A stretch of DNA of 64,000 nt from Halarsenatibacter silvermanii (GTDB lineage: Bacteria; Bacillota; Halanaerobiia; Halanaerobiales; Halarsenatibacteraceae), in the NCBI RefSeq assembly GCF_900103135.1, contig NZ_FNGO01000006.1, forward strand, positions 62,001 through 126,000. Reading direction: 5' to 3'. Positions 34,280 to 43,272 of the stretch are shown here, one piece after another. How positions within the stretch are numbered: position 1 is the stretch's first letter; each line of letters starts with the position of its first letter. The notes beneath the pieces are model-generated. The model did not search any database and was not told where the DNA came from. It saw nothing but the letters and a program-made list of their open reading frames with translations. Position numbers and translations under genes: made by a program.

Positions 34280-35635
34280 ATGAAACCCAATTATAGCAAT
34301 CGAAAAAGGACAAAAAAAAGATATCTGGATCAGATAGAAGATTATTTCCGCAAAAATTCCACCGGAACAGCTGATTACAGGCTGGGAGTTGAATTCGAAT
34401 TTTTTATTATAAAAAACAGCACGACTAAAGCTGTGACCTATTTTGAATCCGAGGGTATAAATGATATATTTAAAGAGATGGCCGGAAATGGCTGGAATAT
34501 TTGTGATAAGGCTGGAGAAGATCAGATTTTGGGGCTGCGCAAAAATGGCGATGAGATAAATCTGGAGCCGGGGGGGCAGCTGGAATACAGCTTTGCTCCC
34601 AAAGAAAGTCTGCAGGAGATAGATGGAATATTTAAAAATTTTTGCCGGGAGATTTTCCCCCTGCTCAATGCCCGCGATTACAGCCTGATCAGCCTCGGCT
34701 ATCAGCCGGTGACTGTCATAGAAGAACTCCCTCTTTTGCCCAAAAAGAGATACAAACATATGTATAATTATTTCGCCGATAAAGGAAAGTGGGCCCATAA
34801 CATGATGAAGGGATCTGCTGCCCTGCAGGTCAGCATCGATTATTCTTCAGAAGCGGATTTTCGCGATAAATTTGCTGCAGCAGCCTGGCTTACACCAGTG
34901 ATTTACGCGGTTTTTGATAATTCTCCTTTTATGGAAGGTAGGCCTGCCAGTTTCTGGGGGGTAAGATCGCAGATCTGGCGCAACTGCGATGATGATAGAA
35001 GCGGTCTGCCTCCCGGCTGTTTGAGGGATGATTTTTCTTTCCGTGATTATGCCCGCTTTATACTGGAGCTGCCGGCCATATTCGATCCAGAAGATGATAG
35101 CTTTACCGGTGATAAGGCTTTCTGGGAGATATTAACCCGGGAAGAGATGGCAGAAGAGCTGATACAGCACATGTTTACAATGGCCTTTACCGATGTGCGG
35201 GCAAAAAATTATCTGGAGCTGAGAATGGCCGATTCCCTTCCTTATCCACTCTGTCTTGGCTATATATCATTTATAAAAGGGTTATTTTACAGGGAAGAAA
35301 ATCTTCAATTTTTGAAAGATATAGCCCGTGAAACCGGAAGAGAGAGAATAGAATCAGCTTTAGCTGGTATTCCTCTCCAGGGCGTCGAGCTGGAATATTC
35401 GCGAGGGAAAAGCATCAAAAACTGGCAGCAGGAATTATTTTCTCGAGCCAGGAAGGGACTCAATGATCGGGAGCTGAAAAATCTCGACAGGCTGGAAGGC
35501 TTCTTGAGAAAATATCTCCCTCCCAGAACCGCTTTCCAGAACGGCGGTCAGAAAAACGACGAGGAGATTTTTTCTTTGCAAATTGAAGATCTGGATTATT
35601 GTAATCTGAATGCTTTAATGAGGGGGAGATTATAA
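34280..35635 (+). CDS. Glutamate-cysteine ligase-like protein (GCS2 / plant-type GshA fold)
   Basis: A 451-residue ATP-dependent carboxylate-amine ligase expected to form a gamma-glutamyl amide, classically gamma-glutamylcysteine. Signatures: GVEFEF at 36-41 (metal-binding acids), LEPGGQLE at 95-102, NMMKGSAALQVSIDY, FDNSPFMEG, a VRSQIWRNCDDDRSGLP block and KNYLELRMADSLPYP. ATG 34280 follows GGAGAGTG; the upstream in-frame extension to 34217 lacks a ribosome-binding site. It is coupled to an ATP-grasp gene one base downstream. EgtA and YbdK relatives use other acceptors, so cysteine is likely but not certain. Confidence 0.8.
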   Translation: MKPNYSNRKRTKKRYLDQIEDYFRKNSTGTADYRLGVEFEFFIIKNSTTKAVTYFESEGINDIFKEMAGNGWNICDKAGEDQILGLRKNGDEINLEPGGQLEYSFAPKESLQEIDGIFKNFCREIFPLLNARDYSLISLGYQPVTVIEELPLLPKKRYKHMYNYFADKGKWAHNMMKGSAALQVSIDYSSEADFRDKFAAAAWLTPVIYAVFDNSPFMEGRPASFWGVRSQIWRNCDDDRSGLPPGCLRDDFSFRDYARFILELPAIFDPEDDSFTGDKAFWEILTREEMAEELIQHMFTMAFTDVRAKNYLELRMADSLPYPLCLGYISFIKGLFYREENLQFLKDIARETGRERIESALAGIPLQGVELEYSRGKSIKNWQQELFSRARKGLNDRELKNLDRLEGFLRKYLPPRTAFQNGGQKNDEEIFSLQIEDLDYCNLNALMRGRL

Positions 35636-35636
35636 G

Positions 35637-37043
35637 ATGAAGGACAATTATTTTCAGGGTTTAGTCAAAGCCGAGCTCGTCAGCAGCCCGGAAAAATATC
35701 TGGAAGAATACCAGCAGCAGCTCTGGCCCGACCTGATAGACAGTTCTGTCAGATATCATGGAGATCCGGTCAAATTCCCCTATACTCCTCACCTTGTCTC
35801 AGCCCATCAGTGGAAGTTTTTTCAGGATTTTACCGAAAAATTGACCGCTATATTCAATAAAATTACCGATAGATATCTTTATGATCCTGGATTCAGAAAT
35901 CTTTTTCCTTTCTCTGAAAAGATGGAGAAATATATTCTCATAGATCCGGGTTATCCTGGACATTTCCCCATCGCCCGCTATGATATTTTATATAATCAGC
36001 AGGGAGAAATAAAGCTGGGAGAGTTAAATACCGATGGAACTTCGGCCATGAACGAGGTCAGAGTCATGCAGAATATTTTGGGCGAAAGCGAACTGTTGAG
36101 ATGGTTGAGGGATAATCACGAAGTGTCTTTATATGGATTTGAGCTGTTTCGGAGCTGGATTGAAATTTTGCTGGACAAATATCGCTGTTTCAGCGGCAAA
36201 AAAAGAGTCAATCCTGTCGTAGCTATAGTCGATTTTTTTGAAGACGGTATTTTGAGTGAATTTAAAGTCTTTGCCAGGATGTTGAATGAATGGGGTATAG
36301 AAACTTTTCTGGCCGATCCCCGCCAGCTCGAATATGCTGGCAGTAAAATAAAATACAAGGACAAAACCATAGATTTAATCTACCGCCGTTCCACCACCGG
36401 AAAACTCTTTGAAAATTACAGCGAGGTAAGACCGTTATTTGAAGCTTATAAATCCCGGGATGTCTGCCTCTGCGGAGGATTCAGATCCCAGGTAATTCAT
36501 AACAAAGCCGTGTTCCGGGTTTTATCTCAGGCTGAAGAATTTAATTTTTTAACAGATGATGAAAAGAAATTTTTGGATAACTATCTGCTCGAGACCGGAT
36601 ACGGTTCGGAGATAGTTGAAAACAATAGACTGCGGAAAAAGCTGAAGGAAAACAAGGATGAATACGTGCTAAAACCCTGCGATAGCTTTGCTGGAAAGGG
36701 GGTTAGACTCGGCAGGCATCATTCTCTATTTGAATGGGATAATCTGCTGGAGGAATGTTCCCGCAGGGATTATCTTTATCAGGAATACTGTCCCACGAAT
36801 ACGATGGAACTTCTGCCTGCCTATGATTATGAGGATAAAGGAGAGCAAAAACCTGAACTTGAACCTTTTAATTATACCTTCGGATTTTATATGTATGATG
36901 GCAGGCTGCAGGGGCTCTACAATAGAGCTGGAAGATGTGATATAATAGGGACGGATTATGAATGTATAACTGTTCCGGTCTATGTCACCGTTCCAGAAAA
37001 CACCTCTCTGCAGGGTTTAAAAGAGGAGGTAAAATATGACTGA
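35637..37043 (+). CDS. ATP-grasp ligase resembling the glutathionylspermidine synthase family
   Basis: A 468-residue protein. Around 128-140 is GELNTDGTSAMNEVRVMQNI, like the E-x-N-x-D block of glutathionylspermidine synthase-type ligases. The ATP-grasp core includes YVLKPCDSFAGKGVRLGRH at about 343-361 and a late N-x-AGRCDIIG. A central Rossmann-like part contains VNPVVAIVDFFEDGILSEF. It starts one base after the stop of the GCS2-like gene (AGGGGGAG just upstream), so both are made together; it probably joins an amine or amino acid to the gamma-glutamyl product. The identity of that second substrate cannot be read from sequence. GshB-type glutathione synthase is less likely. Confidence 0.65.
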   Translation: MKDNYFQGLVKAELVSSPEKYLEEYQQQLWPDLIDSSVRYHGDPVKFPYTPHLVSAHQWKFFQDFTEKLTAIFNKITDRYLYDPGFRNLFPFSEKMEKYILIDPGYPGHFPIARYDILYNQQGEIKLGELNTDGTSAMNEVRVMQNILGESELLRWLRDNHEVSLYGFELFRSWIEILLDKYRCFSGKKRVNPVVAIVDFFEDGILSEFKVFARMLNEWGIETFLADPRQLEYAGSKIKYKDKTIDLIYRRSTTGKLFENYSEVRPLFEAYKSRDVCLCGGFRSQVIHNKAVFRVLSQAEEFNFLTDDEKKFLDNYLLETGYGSEIVENNRLRKKLKENKDEYVLKPCDSFAGKGVRLGRHHSLFEWDNLLEECSRRDYLYQEYCPTNTMELLPAYDYEDKGEQKPELEPFNYTFGFYMYDGRLQGLYNRAGRCDIIGTDYECITVPVYVTVPENTSLQGLKEEVKYD

Positions 37044-37314
37044 AACCGGTCTGCATGTATTTATTTCCGGCCGGGTTCAGGGAGTGGGCTTTCGAGCTTT
37101 CACCCGCAGGAATGCTCGCCGGCTCGGCGTGAGAGGCTGGGTCAAAAATCTTGCTGATGGCAGGGTTGAAGCCGTCCTTTATGGAGAAAAAAGCGATGTG
37201 GAAGAACTTCTGACCAGGATTAAAACAGGTCCTTCGCTGGCTGAAGTAGAAGATATCGAAGTTGAAGAGGTAGATGAAGCTCCTCCCGAGGAAAATTTTC
37301 AGGTGCGTTATTGA
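37036..37314 (+). CDS. acyP: Acylphosphatase
   Basis: A 92-residue enzyme hydrolysing acyl phosphates. The signature VFISGRVQGVGFRAFTRR carries catalytic R20, and GWVKNLADGRVEAVLYG carries N38. Length and fold are standard. The ATG overlaps the ATP-grasp gene by 8 bases with AGAGGAGG as ribosome-binding site, so it is the third gene of that operon. Both ligases upstream work through acyl-phosphate intermediates, so a housekeeping role for AcyP beside them is conceivable (inference). Confidence 0.93.
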   Translation: MTETGLHVFISGRVQGVGFRAFTRRNARRLGVRGWVKNLADGRVEAVLYGEKSDVEELLTRIKTGPSLAEVEDIEVEEVDEAPPEENFQVRY

Positions 37315-37318
37315 ACAG

Positions 37319-37377
37319 GGAATTATAGCTTTATCAGTTGATAGATATCGTATAACCAACTAAAGACAGAGAGATCC
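37319..37377. mobile_element. Degenerate, internally deleted MITE (family A)
   Basis: TTATCAGTTGATAGATATCG (37331-37350) plus TATAA repeats 34051-34075 exactly, and 37357-37377 matches the right terminus of that element at 18 of 21 positions (ends GAGATCC). About 75 bases of interior are missing and the left tip is eroded; no target duplication is visible. It closes the right side of the ligase cassette. Confidence 0.65.
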
Positions 37378-37452
37378 CAAAAGATAAACAGCCGGCAGAG
37401 CTTTTATCCAGTCCGGTAAAAACAACAGTCAGCAGACAGGAGGCGCTGAAAT

Positions 37453-38079
37453 ATGGCTGAAAAAGCACTTCTATGTGTCGATCTGCAGTACGATTTTTAT
37501 GAAGACGGGGCACTGGCTGTTCCCGGAGCCAGCAAAATCAATCCCCGCATTAATGAACTTATGGATTCCGATGGCTACAGGACTATAGCGGCATCGCAGG
37601 ACTGGCATCCGCCGGAACATATGAGTTTTGCTAAAAATCACGATAAAGAGCCTCTTGCTGAGTATGAAGGCGACAATGAAGGCATAGGTCCGGTGCTCTG
37701 GCCGGAACACTGTCAGCAGGGCACCAGAGGAGCTGCCTTTCACGAGGATATAAATACCCGCCGGTTTGACATGATAATGAGAAAGGGACAAAAAAAGATG
37801 ATAGATAGTTATTCTGCTTTTCAGGACAACAACGGTCGTGATTTAGGGCTGGCGGATTATTTTAGAGGGCTGGATATTGAGGTTATCGATATAGCGGGGT
37901 TGGCTTTGGATGTCTGTGTATATTACACCGTCTGTGATGCTCTTAAATACGGATTTGACGTCAATTTGATCAGGCCAGCAGCCCGGGGAGTAAATGCCAG
38001 GCCCGGAGATGTGGAAGAGGCCCTTAAAGATATGAAAGACCGGGGAGCAGAGATTATCGAGGATATGGAAAATGTTTAA
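37453..38079 (+). CDS. pncA: Nicotinamidase / isochorismatase-family hydrolase
   Basis: Deamidates nicotinamide to nicotinate for NAD salvage. A 208-residue isochorismatase-fold protein with catalytic D10 (LLCVDLQYDF), the metal-binding motif QDWHPPEHMSFA, LWPEHCQQGTRGAAF, a Lys in MRKGQKK and nucleophile C155 in ALDVCVYYTVCDAL. The pattern fits PncA better than other isochorismatases. The ATG at 37453 follows AGGAGG. It stands alone between the MITE remnant and the methyltransferase gene. Confidence 0.88.
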   Translation: MAEKALLCVDLQYDFYEDGALAVPGASKINPRINELMDSDGYRTIAASQDWHPPEHMSFAKNHDKEPLAEYEGDNEGIGPVLWPEHCQQGTRGAAFHEDINTRRFDMIMRKGQKKMIDSYSAFQDNNGRDLGLADYFRGLDIEVIDIAGLALDVCVYYTVCDALKYGFDVNLIRPAARGVNARPGDVEEALKDMKDRGAEIIEDMENV

Positions 38080-38109
38080 AGAATAGCTCAATTAACAGGA
38101 GGAGTTAAC

Positions 38110-39258
38110 TTGTACGAGTTCGACATTTTGATCACCACAACCTTTGGAGTCGAATCGGTGGTAAAGCACGAACTGAGAAAAATGAATTATGATGTGAAAA
38201 ATGTGAAAAATGGCCGGATAGAGATATCGGGAACGGGCAAAGATCTGGCCAGGTGCAATCTGCAGCTGCGTTCGGCCGAACGAGTTTATCTGAAGCTGGC
38301 CGAATTTCCGGCCCGTGATTTTGATGAACTTTATGATAATATATATGAAATAAACTGGCCGGATTTTCTGCCCGGGGACGCCCATATTCCGGTCAGCGGC
38401 AAATCGGTCAAATCTCAGCTGCACAGCGTTCCTGCCTGTCAATCTATCATCAAAAAATCTGTGGTGGACAGGATGCTGGAAAATAGCAGCCGCGAAAGGC
38501 TGCCGGAAGAGGGAGAAACCTATCCTGTCAATTTCTTTATGCATAAGGATAATGCTATTATCTGTCTTGACAGCAGCGGAAAAGGACTGCACAAAAGAGG
38601 TTACCGACAGGAAGCAGGTCAGGCTCCTCTTCAGGAAACCATAGCTGCAGCTATGATCAATTTAAGCCGCTGGGATCGCGATAGAATTTTGCTGGATCCT
38701 TTCTGTGGTTCCGGCACTCTATTGATAGAAGCGGCCATGATGGCTAAATCGATTCCGCCCGGCTTTAACCGCAGCTTTGTCAGCGAGGAATGGGAATTTT
38801 TGGGCGAAGACAGCTGGAATAAAGCCCGCAAAGAAGCGAAAGATAGGATGAGAAAAGATCGGGAAGTGAGATTAATTGCCGGTTATGACCACGATGATGA
38901 TATTATTGAAAGTGCCATACATAATGCCCGTCGGGCGGGAGTAGAAGAGGCAATTCACTTCCAGCAGCGGGAGCTGGATGATTTTTCCTCCAGCAGAAAA
39001 TACGGATATGTAATCACCAACCCTCCTTACGGGGAGAGGATGGATGAGGAGAAAATAGAAAAACTCTACCAGAAGCTGGGCAGCAAACTTTTGCCTCTGG
39101 ATACCTGGTCCTATTATATTTTGACCTCCTATTCAGATTTTGAGAATTCCTTTGGAGAAAAAGCCAGCAAACGCAGAAAGCTTTACAATGGAGGTATTGA
39201 ATGTCAGTTTTATCAATATTATGGGCCCTGGCCGCCTGCGGATGGTGATGAAGGCTGA
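38110..39258 (+). CDS. THUMP-domain class I RNA methyltransferase (RlmL/YpsC family)
   Basis: A 382-residue SAM-dependent guanine-N2-type methyltransferase acting on 23S rRNA in related proteins. The N-terminal ferredoxin-like and THUMP domain spans about 1-160 (ILITTTFGVESVVKHELRKM). The catalytic domain has LLDPFCGSGTLLIEAAMMA (SAM motif), GYDHDDDIIESAIHNARRAG and the catalytic VITNPPYGERM. It lacks the RlmK half fused in E. coli. The start is TTG at 38110 with AGGAGGAG. It shares one base with the transporter gene downstream. Confidence 0.87.
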   Translation: MYEFDILITTTFGVESVVKHELRKMNYDVKNVKNGRIEISGTGKDLARCNLQLRSAERVYLKLAEFPARDFDELYDNIYEINWPDFLPGDAHIPVSGKSVKSQLHSVPACQSIIKKSVVDRMLENSSRERLPEEGETYPVNFFMHKDNAIICLDSSGKGLHKRGYRQEAGQAPLQETIAAAMINLSRWDRDRILLDPFCGSGTLLIEAAMMAKSIPPGFNRSFVSEEWEFLGEDSWNKARKEAKDRMRKDREVRLIAGYDHDDDIIESAIHNARRAGVEEAIHFQQRELDDFSSSRKYGYVITNPPYGERMDEEKIEKLYQKLGSKLLPLDTWSYYILTSYSDFENSFGEKASKRRKLYNGGIECQFYQYYGPWPPADGDEG

Positions 39259-40202
39259 TGAAGGACTGGAAAAATAGGTACCGGCCGCATATGGCTGGAT
39301 TGACTTTCAGTCTTGTCTTTGGATTCTCTTTTCTTTTTTCTAAAGAAGCACTTGATATCATAGCTCCATTTCATCTGCTCGGCTTCAGATTTCTTATGGC
39401 TTCTCTGGTTATAACTATTTTGAGATTTATGAAAGTAATAAAGACAAATTTTACCGGTAAATCTATTAAACCTTTGATGATAATTTCGATTTTTCAGCCA
39501 TTTCTGTACTTCACATTTGAAATTATGGGTATAAATTTCACCACCTCCTCTCAGGCCGGCCTGATGATCTCTTTGATACCGGTGGCGACAGCTGTACTCG
39601 GAGCGATATTTCTGGAAGAAGTTCCGGGCTGGAAACAATCGCTCTGCATAATTCTCTCGGTGCTGGGGGTTGGATTGGTGGTGACTGCCCAGGGAGACAT
39701 AGGTTCTCAGGCTCACTATCTGGGCATCATATTTTTGCTGGGAGCGGTTATATCAGGAGGCGCTTATAACATAATTTCCCGTTCTATATCAATAGATTAC
39801 ACTCCGGTCGAGATCACTTTTTTCATGTGTTATTCGGGAGCTGTGCTGTTCAATCTGCTCGGTATAATTAGTTTTGAAGGAGCTATTTCGACCTACGGCA
39901 GCTATCTTTTTAATGCTCAGGTAATGATTTCGGTGATCTATCTCAGCACGTTATCATCTATTCTGGCCTTTTTTATGCTCAATTATGCTTTGTCGAGACT
40001 GCCGGCCAGTCAGGCGTCTGTTTTTGCCAATTTGACCACTGTGGTCTCCATTCTGGCCGGTGTACTTATTAGAGGAGAACCCTTTTATGCCATCCAGGCG
40101 TGGGGAGCTTTGCTGATCATAATAGGTGTCTGGGGCACCAATTATTTTGAGCTCCGCAGCGAAGAAAATCCGCAGATCTCAAAAAATTTACAGAAGGAGT
40201 GA
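39258..40202 (+). CDS. EamA/DMT-superfamily transporter
   Basis: A 314-residue inner-membrane protein with about ten hydrophobic segments arranged as two EamA repeats (roughly 10-145 and 160-295). Typical motifs: PFHLLGFRFLMASLVITILR in repeat 1, AVLGAIFLEEVPGWKQ at its end, and FANLTTVVSILAGVLIRGEP in repeat 2. Members export amino acids or metabolites; being just upstream of dapB it might export lysine or a related compound, but that is only positional inference. The ATG overlaps the previous TGA by one base. Confidence 0.83.
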   Translation: MKDWKNRYRPHMAGLTFSLVFGFSFLFSKEALDIIAPFHLLGFRFLMASLVITILRFMKVIKTNFTGKSIKPLMIISIFQPFLYFTFEIMGINFTTSSQAGLMISLIPVATAVLGAIFLEEVPGWKQSLCIILSVLGVGLVVTAQGDIGSQAHYLGIIFLLGAVISGGAYNIISRSISIDYTPVEITFFMCYSGAVLFNLLGIISFEGAISTYGSYLFNAQVMISVIYLSTLSSILAFFMLNYALSRLPASQASVFANLTTVVSILAGVLIRGEPFYAIQAWGALLIIIGVWGTNYFELRSEENPQISKNLQKE

Positions 40203-40211
40203 GATTAATTA

Positions 40212-41000
40212 ATGGAAAACGTTTTAGTCCGGGGAATCGCCGGCAACATGGGAAAACAGGCTGCTATTTCAGTCATGGAATGTGATAACTTTAGACTGTC
40301 CGCCGGGGTAGATATAAATGCCTCCGGTAAAAAAATCGACGAGCTGCCCTCTCTGAAAAAAGCCCCATCCCGGGAAATTTTTCAAAGTGTCGAGAGAGCG
40401 ATAAAAGAAAAGGATTTAAATGTTATGATAGATTTCACCTCAGCTGAAGGGCTTCTGCAGGCAGCAGAAACAGCGCTGGAGGCGGGAATGAATTTGATAA
40501 TTGGAACAACAGGACTGTCGGAAAACGACAGAGAAGAGCTGGCAGAAATGACTGAGTCAAGAGGGCTTTCCGTGCTGCTGGCCCCTAATTTTTCGCTGGG
40601 TGCTGTCCTTTTGATGGAGATGAGTGAAAAGGCTGCCGAATATTTCAACAGGGTGGAAATCATAGAAGGACACCATCAGGGTAAGGATGATGCCCCTTCC
40701 GGCACATCTATTGCCACCGCAGAGAAGTTAAGCGGCTGTCAAAAGATGGCCGGGGAAGAGGATATAGATTTTACAGTTGAGGGAGTTAGAGGAGGAGAGG
40801 TCAATAACGTGAAAATTCACAGCCTGCGGCTGCCCGGTCTTGTTGCCCGTCAGGAGGTCATACTGGGAGGAGAAGGACAGACTCTAACCCTGGAACATGA
40901 TACCACCTCCCGTTCTGCTTTCCGTCCGGGGATAAAACTGGCACTCCGCAGCATCGATGAATTCGATGGCTTTGTTTATGGGCTGGAAAATCTTCTTTAG
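40212..41000 (+). CDS. dapB: 4-hydroxy-tetrahydrodipicolinate reductase
   Basis: NAD(P)H-dependent reduction step of the diaminopimelate/lysine route. A 262-residue protein with the nucleotide-binding VRGIAGNMGK at the N-terminus, IGTTGLSENDREEL, LLAPNFSLGAVLLMEM and the family signature EGHHQGKDDAPSGTS with catalytic His and Lys; the usual ELHH is EGHH here. The C-terminal end is typical (DEFDGFVYGLENLL). It is first of the cluster dapB-asd-lysC-dapA. No lysine riboswitch is visible upstream. Confidence 0.93.
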   Translation: MENVLVRGIAGNMGKQAAISVMECDNFRLSAGVDINASGKKIDELPSLKKAPSREIFQSVERAIKEKDLNVMIDFTSAEGLLQAAETALEAGMNLIIGTTGLSENDREELAEMTESRGLSVLLAPNFSLGAVLLMEMSEKAAEYFNRVEIIEGHHQGKDDAPSGTSIATAEKLSGCQKMAGEEDIDFTVEGVRGGEVNNVKIHSLRLPGLVARQEVILGGEGQTLTLEHDTTSRSAFRPGIKLALRSIDEFDGFVYGLENLL

Positions 41001-41013
41001 GAGGCAGGAATAT

Positions 41014-42021
41014 ATGAGCTGTAAAACTGCTGTTTTTGGAGCGACAGGACTGGTCGGCAGAGAGATAGTAAATTTGCTGGAGGAACGCGAGTTTCCCGTA
41101 TCCGATCTATACCTTTATGCCAGTGAAAGCTCGGCCGGGGAAAAAATGTCTTTTTCCGGCGAAGACATAACCATAAAAGCTTTAAAACCTGAAAATGTGG
41201 AGAATTGTGACATATATCTTTCCTCTATGCCCGGCGAGGTCAGCCAGCAGATAATTCCTGAAATAAAAGAGAAAAACTCCGGTGTGATAATCGACAACAG
41301 CAGCTCTTTCCGCATGGATAGAGATGTGCCGCTGGTAGTGCCGGAGGTCAACGGGGAAGTTCTCGATGAAAATGAAGATCTGATAGCCAACCCCAACTGT
41401 TCGACAATTCAGCTGGTTATGGTTTTAAAACCCCTGCTGGATGAGTTCGGCCTGAAAAGGGTGCTGGTGAGCACCTATCAATCCGCCTCCGGCAGCGGTG
41501 CTGAGGCCGTTTCGGCATTAAAAAAGGAGAGCAGGGCCAGATTACAGAATGGAGATTTTAAAGCTGAATATTATGATAATCCGATAGCATTTAATCTCCT
41601 GCCGGCCATAGACTACTTTCATGAGGATGGGTTCAGCAACGAGGAGATAAAAATGCGCCGCGAGAGCCGCAAAATACTCGAAAAGGAAGAGATAGAGATC
41701 AACTGCACCTGCGTCAGGGTTCCGGTGGAATACGGCCATGCTGAATCGGTATATCTGGAGCTGGAAGAAAAGGCCCGGGCAGAGATGGTCTCTGATCTGC
41801 TGGATCAGGCTTTAGGAGTCAAAGTGCTGGATGAGCCGGAAGCAGGCGTATATCCTCAACCGCTAGATACTGAAAATACAGACGATGTGCTGGTAGGCAG
41901 GATCAGAAACGACAGAGATCGCTCCCGGGGAATCCATCTTTACATAGCGGCCAACAATATCCGTAAAGGTGCGGCTCTCAACGCGGTCCAGATTGCGGAA
42001 AAAATCAACAGCGGCAAGTGA
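41014..42021 (+). CDS. asd: Aspartate-semialdehyde dehydrogenase
   Basis: Reduces aspartyl phosphate to the semialdehyde shared by lysine, threonine and methionine synthesis. The start is ATG 41014 (MSCKTAVFGATGLVGREI) after AGGAGGC; the longer frame overlapping dapB is rejected. NADP site GATGLVG, catalytic Cys in NPNCSTIQL, substrate Arg in RVPVEYGHAES. The length of 335 fits the Gram-positive class. Confidence 0.94.
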   Translation: MSCKTAVFGATGLVGREIVNLLEEREFPVSDLYLYASESSAGEKMSFSGEDITIKALKPENVENCDIYLSSMPGEVSQQIIPEIKEKNSGVIIDNSSSFRMDRDVPLVVPEVNGEVLDENEDLIANPNCSTIQLVMVLKPLLDEFGLKRVLVSTYQSASGSGAEAVSALKKESRARLQNGDFKAEYYDNPIAFNLLPAIDYFHEDGFSNEEIKMRRESRKILEKEEIEINCTCVRVPVEYGHAESVYLELEEKARAEMVSDLLDQALGVKVLDEPEAGVYPQPLDTENTDDVLVGRIRNDRDRSRGIHLYIAANNIRKGAALNAVQIAEKINSGK

Positions 42022-42037
42022 TAAATTTTGGGAAGTG

Positions 42038-43249
42038 ATGAATTTGAACATAGTAATACAAAAATTTGGCGGAACTTCGCTGGCCACCAAAAATAAAAGG
42101 GAGATAGTCCGTCAGAAAATCATCGAAGAGATCGAGAAAGGCAAAAAACCGGTGGTTGTGGTCTCGGCTATGGGTAAAAAAGGTCATGCCTACGCCACCG
42201 ATACCCTGCTGGAGATGATAGAAAACGGCAAAACTTCCGCCCCTGAACGACAGAAGGATCTGCTGCTTTCCTGCGGTGAAATTATCTCATCGGTGGTATT
42301 GGCTTCTGAACTCGAAGAATCAGGACAGAAAGCCTTTTCACTCACCGGCTGGCAGGCGGGGATAATAACCGATGAAAGTCACGGCAGGTCAAGAGTCGAA
42401 TGCGTCGATCCGACCAGAATTTTTGAGCTCTGGGAGCGGGAAATTGTTCCTGTAGTGGCGGGGTTTCAGGGGATAACCCCTGAAGGTGAAATAACCACTC
42501 TGGGGCGGGGCGGCAGCGATACCACCGCCAGTGTGCTGGGATATGCACTCGGTGCTGAAAAGGTCGATATTTACAGCGATGTCCAGGGACTTATGACATC
42601 TGATCCTCAAAAATGCCAGGCCGCTAAACCTTTAAAAGAGATCACCTACAGCGAGGCCTGTGAACTGGCCTACCAGGGAGCCAGGGTCATTCATCCCCGG
42701 GCTGCCGAAGTTGCCATGAATGGAGATCTGCCTCTGAATATTCTCCCTCTGGATGATTCGGACAGAAAAAATGGCACCAGTCTGGGCGAAGATGGCGTGA
42801 GTATTGATACCGACAGACCGGCAACCGGTATAGCAACCAGGAGTGATATCGTCTTTTTTGAGATATTTCCTGATAATGGAAAGAATTATGCCACCGGCCT
42901 GAAAATATTTCCGCTCCTGGCCGCGGAAAATATAAGTGTAGACTTTATTAATATAAGGCCGGAGAAAATATCCTTTGTCGTCGATTATTCGAGCAGTGAA
43001 GAGGCCGGAGAAATTATGGAAGCAGAAAATTTTAATCACCGTGTATCGCATGACTTCAGCAAAGTATCGCTGGTGGGAGGCGGAATGACAGGCCAGCCCG
43101 GAATAATGGCCAAAATTGTTGAAGCTTTCTGCCAGGCGGATATCCGTATTTTTCAAACGACTGACTCTCATACCACTATTTCCTGTCTGATCAAAAGCAG
43201 CAGGGAAAAGCTCGCCGTCAGGACGCTGCATCAAAAGTTCGATATTTAA
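42038..43249 (+). CDS. lysC: Aspartate kinase
   Basis: Phosphorylates aspartate at the start of the pathway. A 403-residue monofunctional enzyme: kinase domain with VIQKFGGTSLATK, GRGGSDTTASVLGYALGAE and VDIYSDVQGLMTSDPQ, followed by a tandem ACT regulatory region (about 260-403; VSLVGGGMTGQPGIMAKIVEA, in part) expected to bind lysine or diaminopimelate. ATG 42038 has GGGAAGTG upstream; TTG 42044 is an alternative. In Bacillus terms it resembles DapG/LysC isoforms in dap clusters. Which end-product inhibits it is not readable. Confidence 0.9.
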   Translation: MNLNIVIQKFGGTSLATKNKREIVRQKIIEEIEKGKKPVVVVSAMGKKGHAYATDTLLEMIENGKTSAPERQKDLLLSCGEIISSVVLASELEESGQKAFSLTGWQAGIITDESHGRSRVECVDPTRIFELWEREIVPVVAGFQGITPEGEITTLGRGGSDTTASVLGYALGAEKVDIYSDVQGLMTSDPQKCQAAKPLKEITYSEACELAYQGARVIHPRAAEVAMNGDLPLNILPLDDSDRKNGTSLGEDGVSIDTDRPATGIATRSDIVFFEIFPDNGKNYATGLKIFPLLAAENISVDFINIRPEKISFVVDYSSSEEAGEIMEAENFNHRVSHDFSKVSLVGGGMTGQPGIMAKIVEAFCQADIRIFQTTDSHTTISCLIKSSREKLAVRTLHQKFDI

Positions 43250-43272
43250 ATATCTAATTGGAGGTATTAAAA

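Noticed and set aside
40100-40211. Possible lysine riboswitch ahead of dapB
   Set aside because: The gap between the transporter gene and dapB is only 9 bases and the upstream sequence codes for the transporter end; no leader exists.
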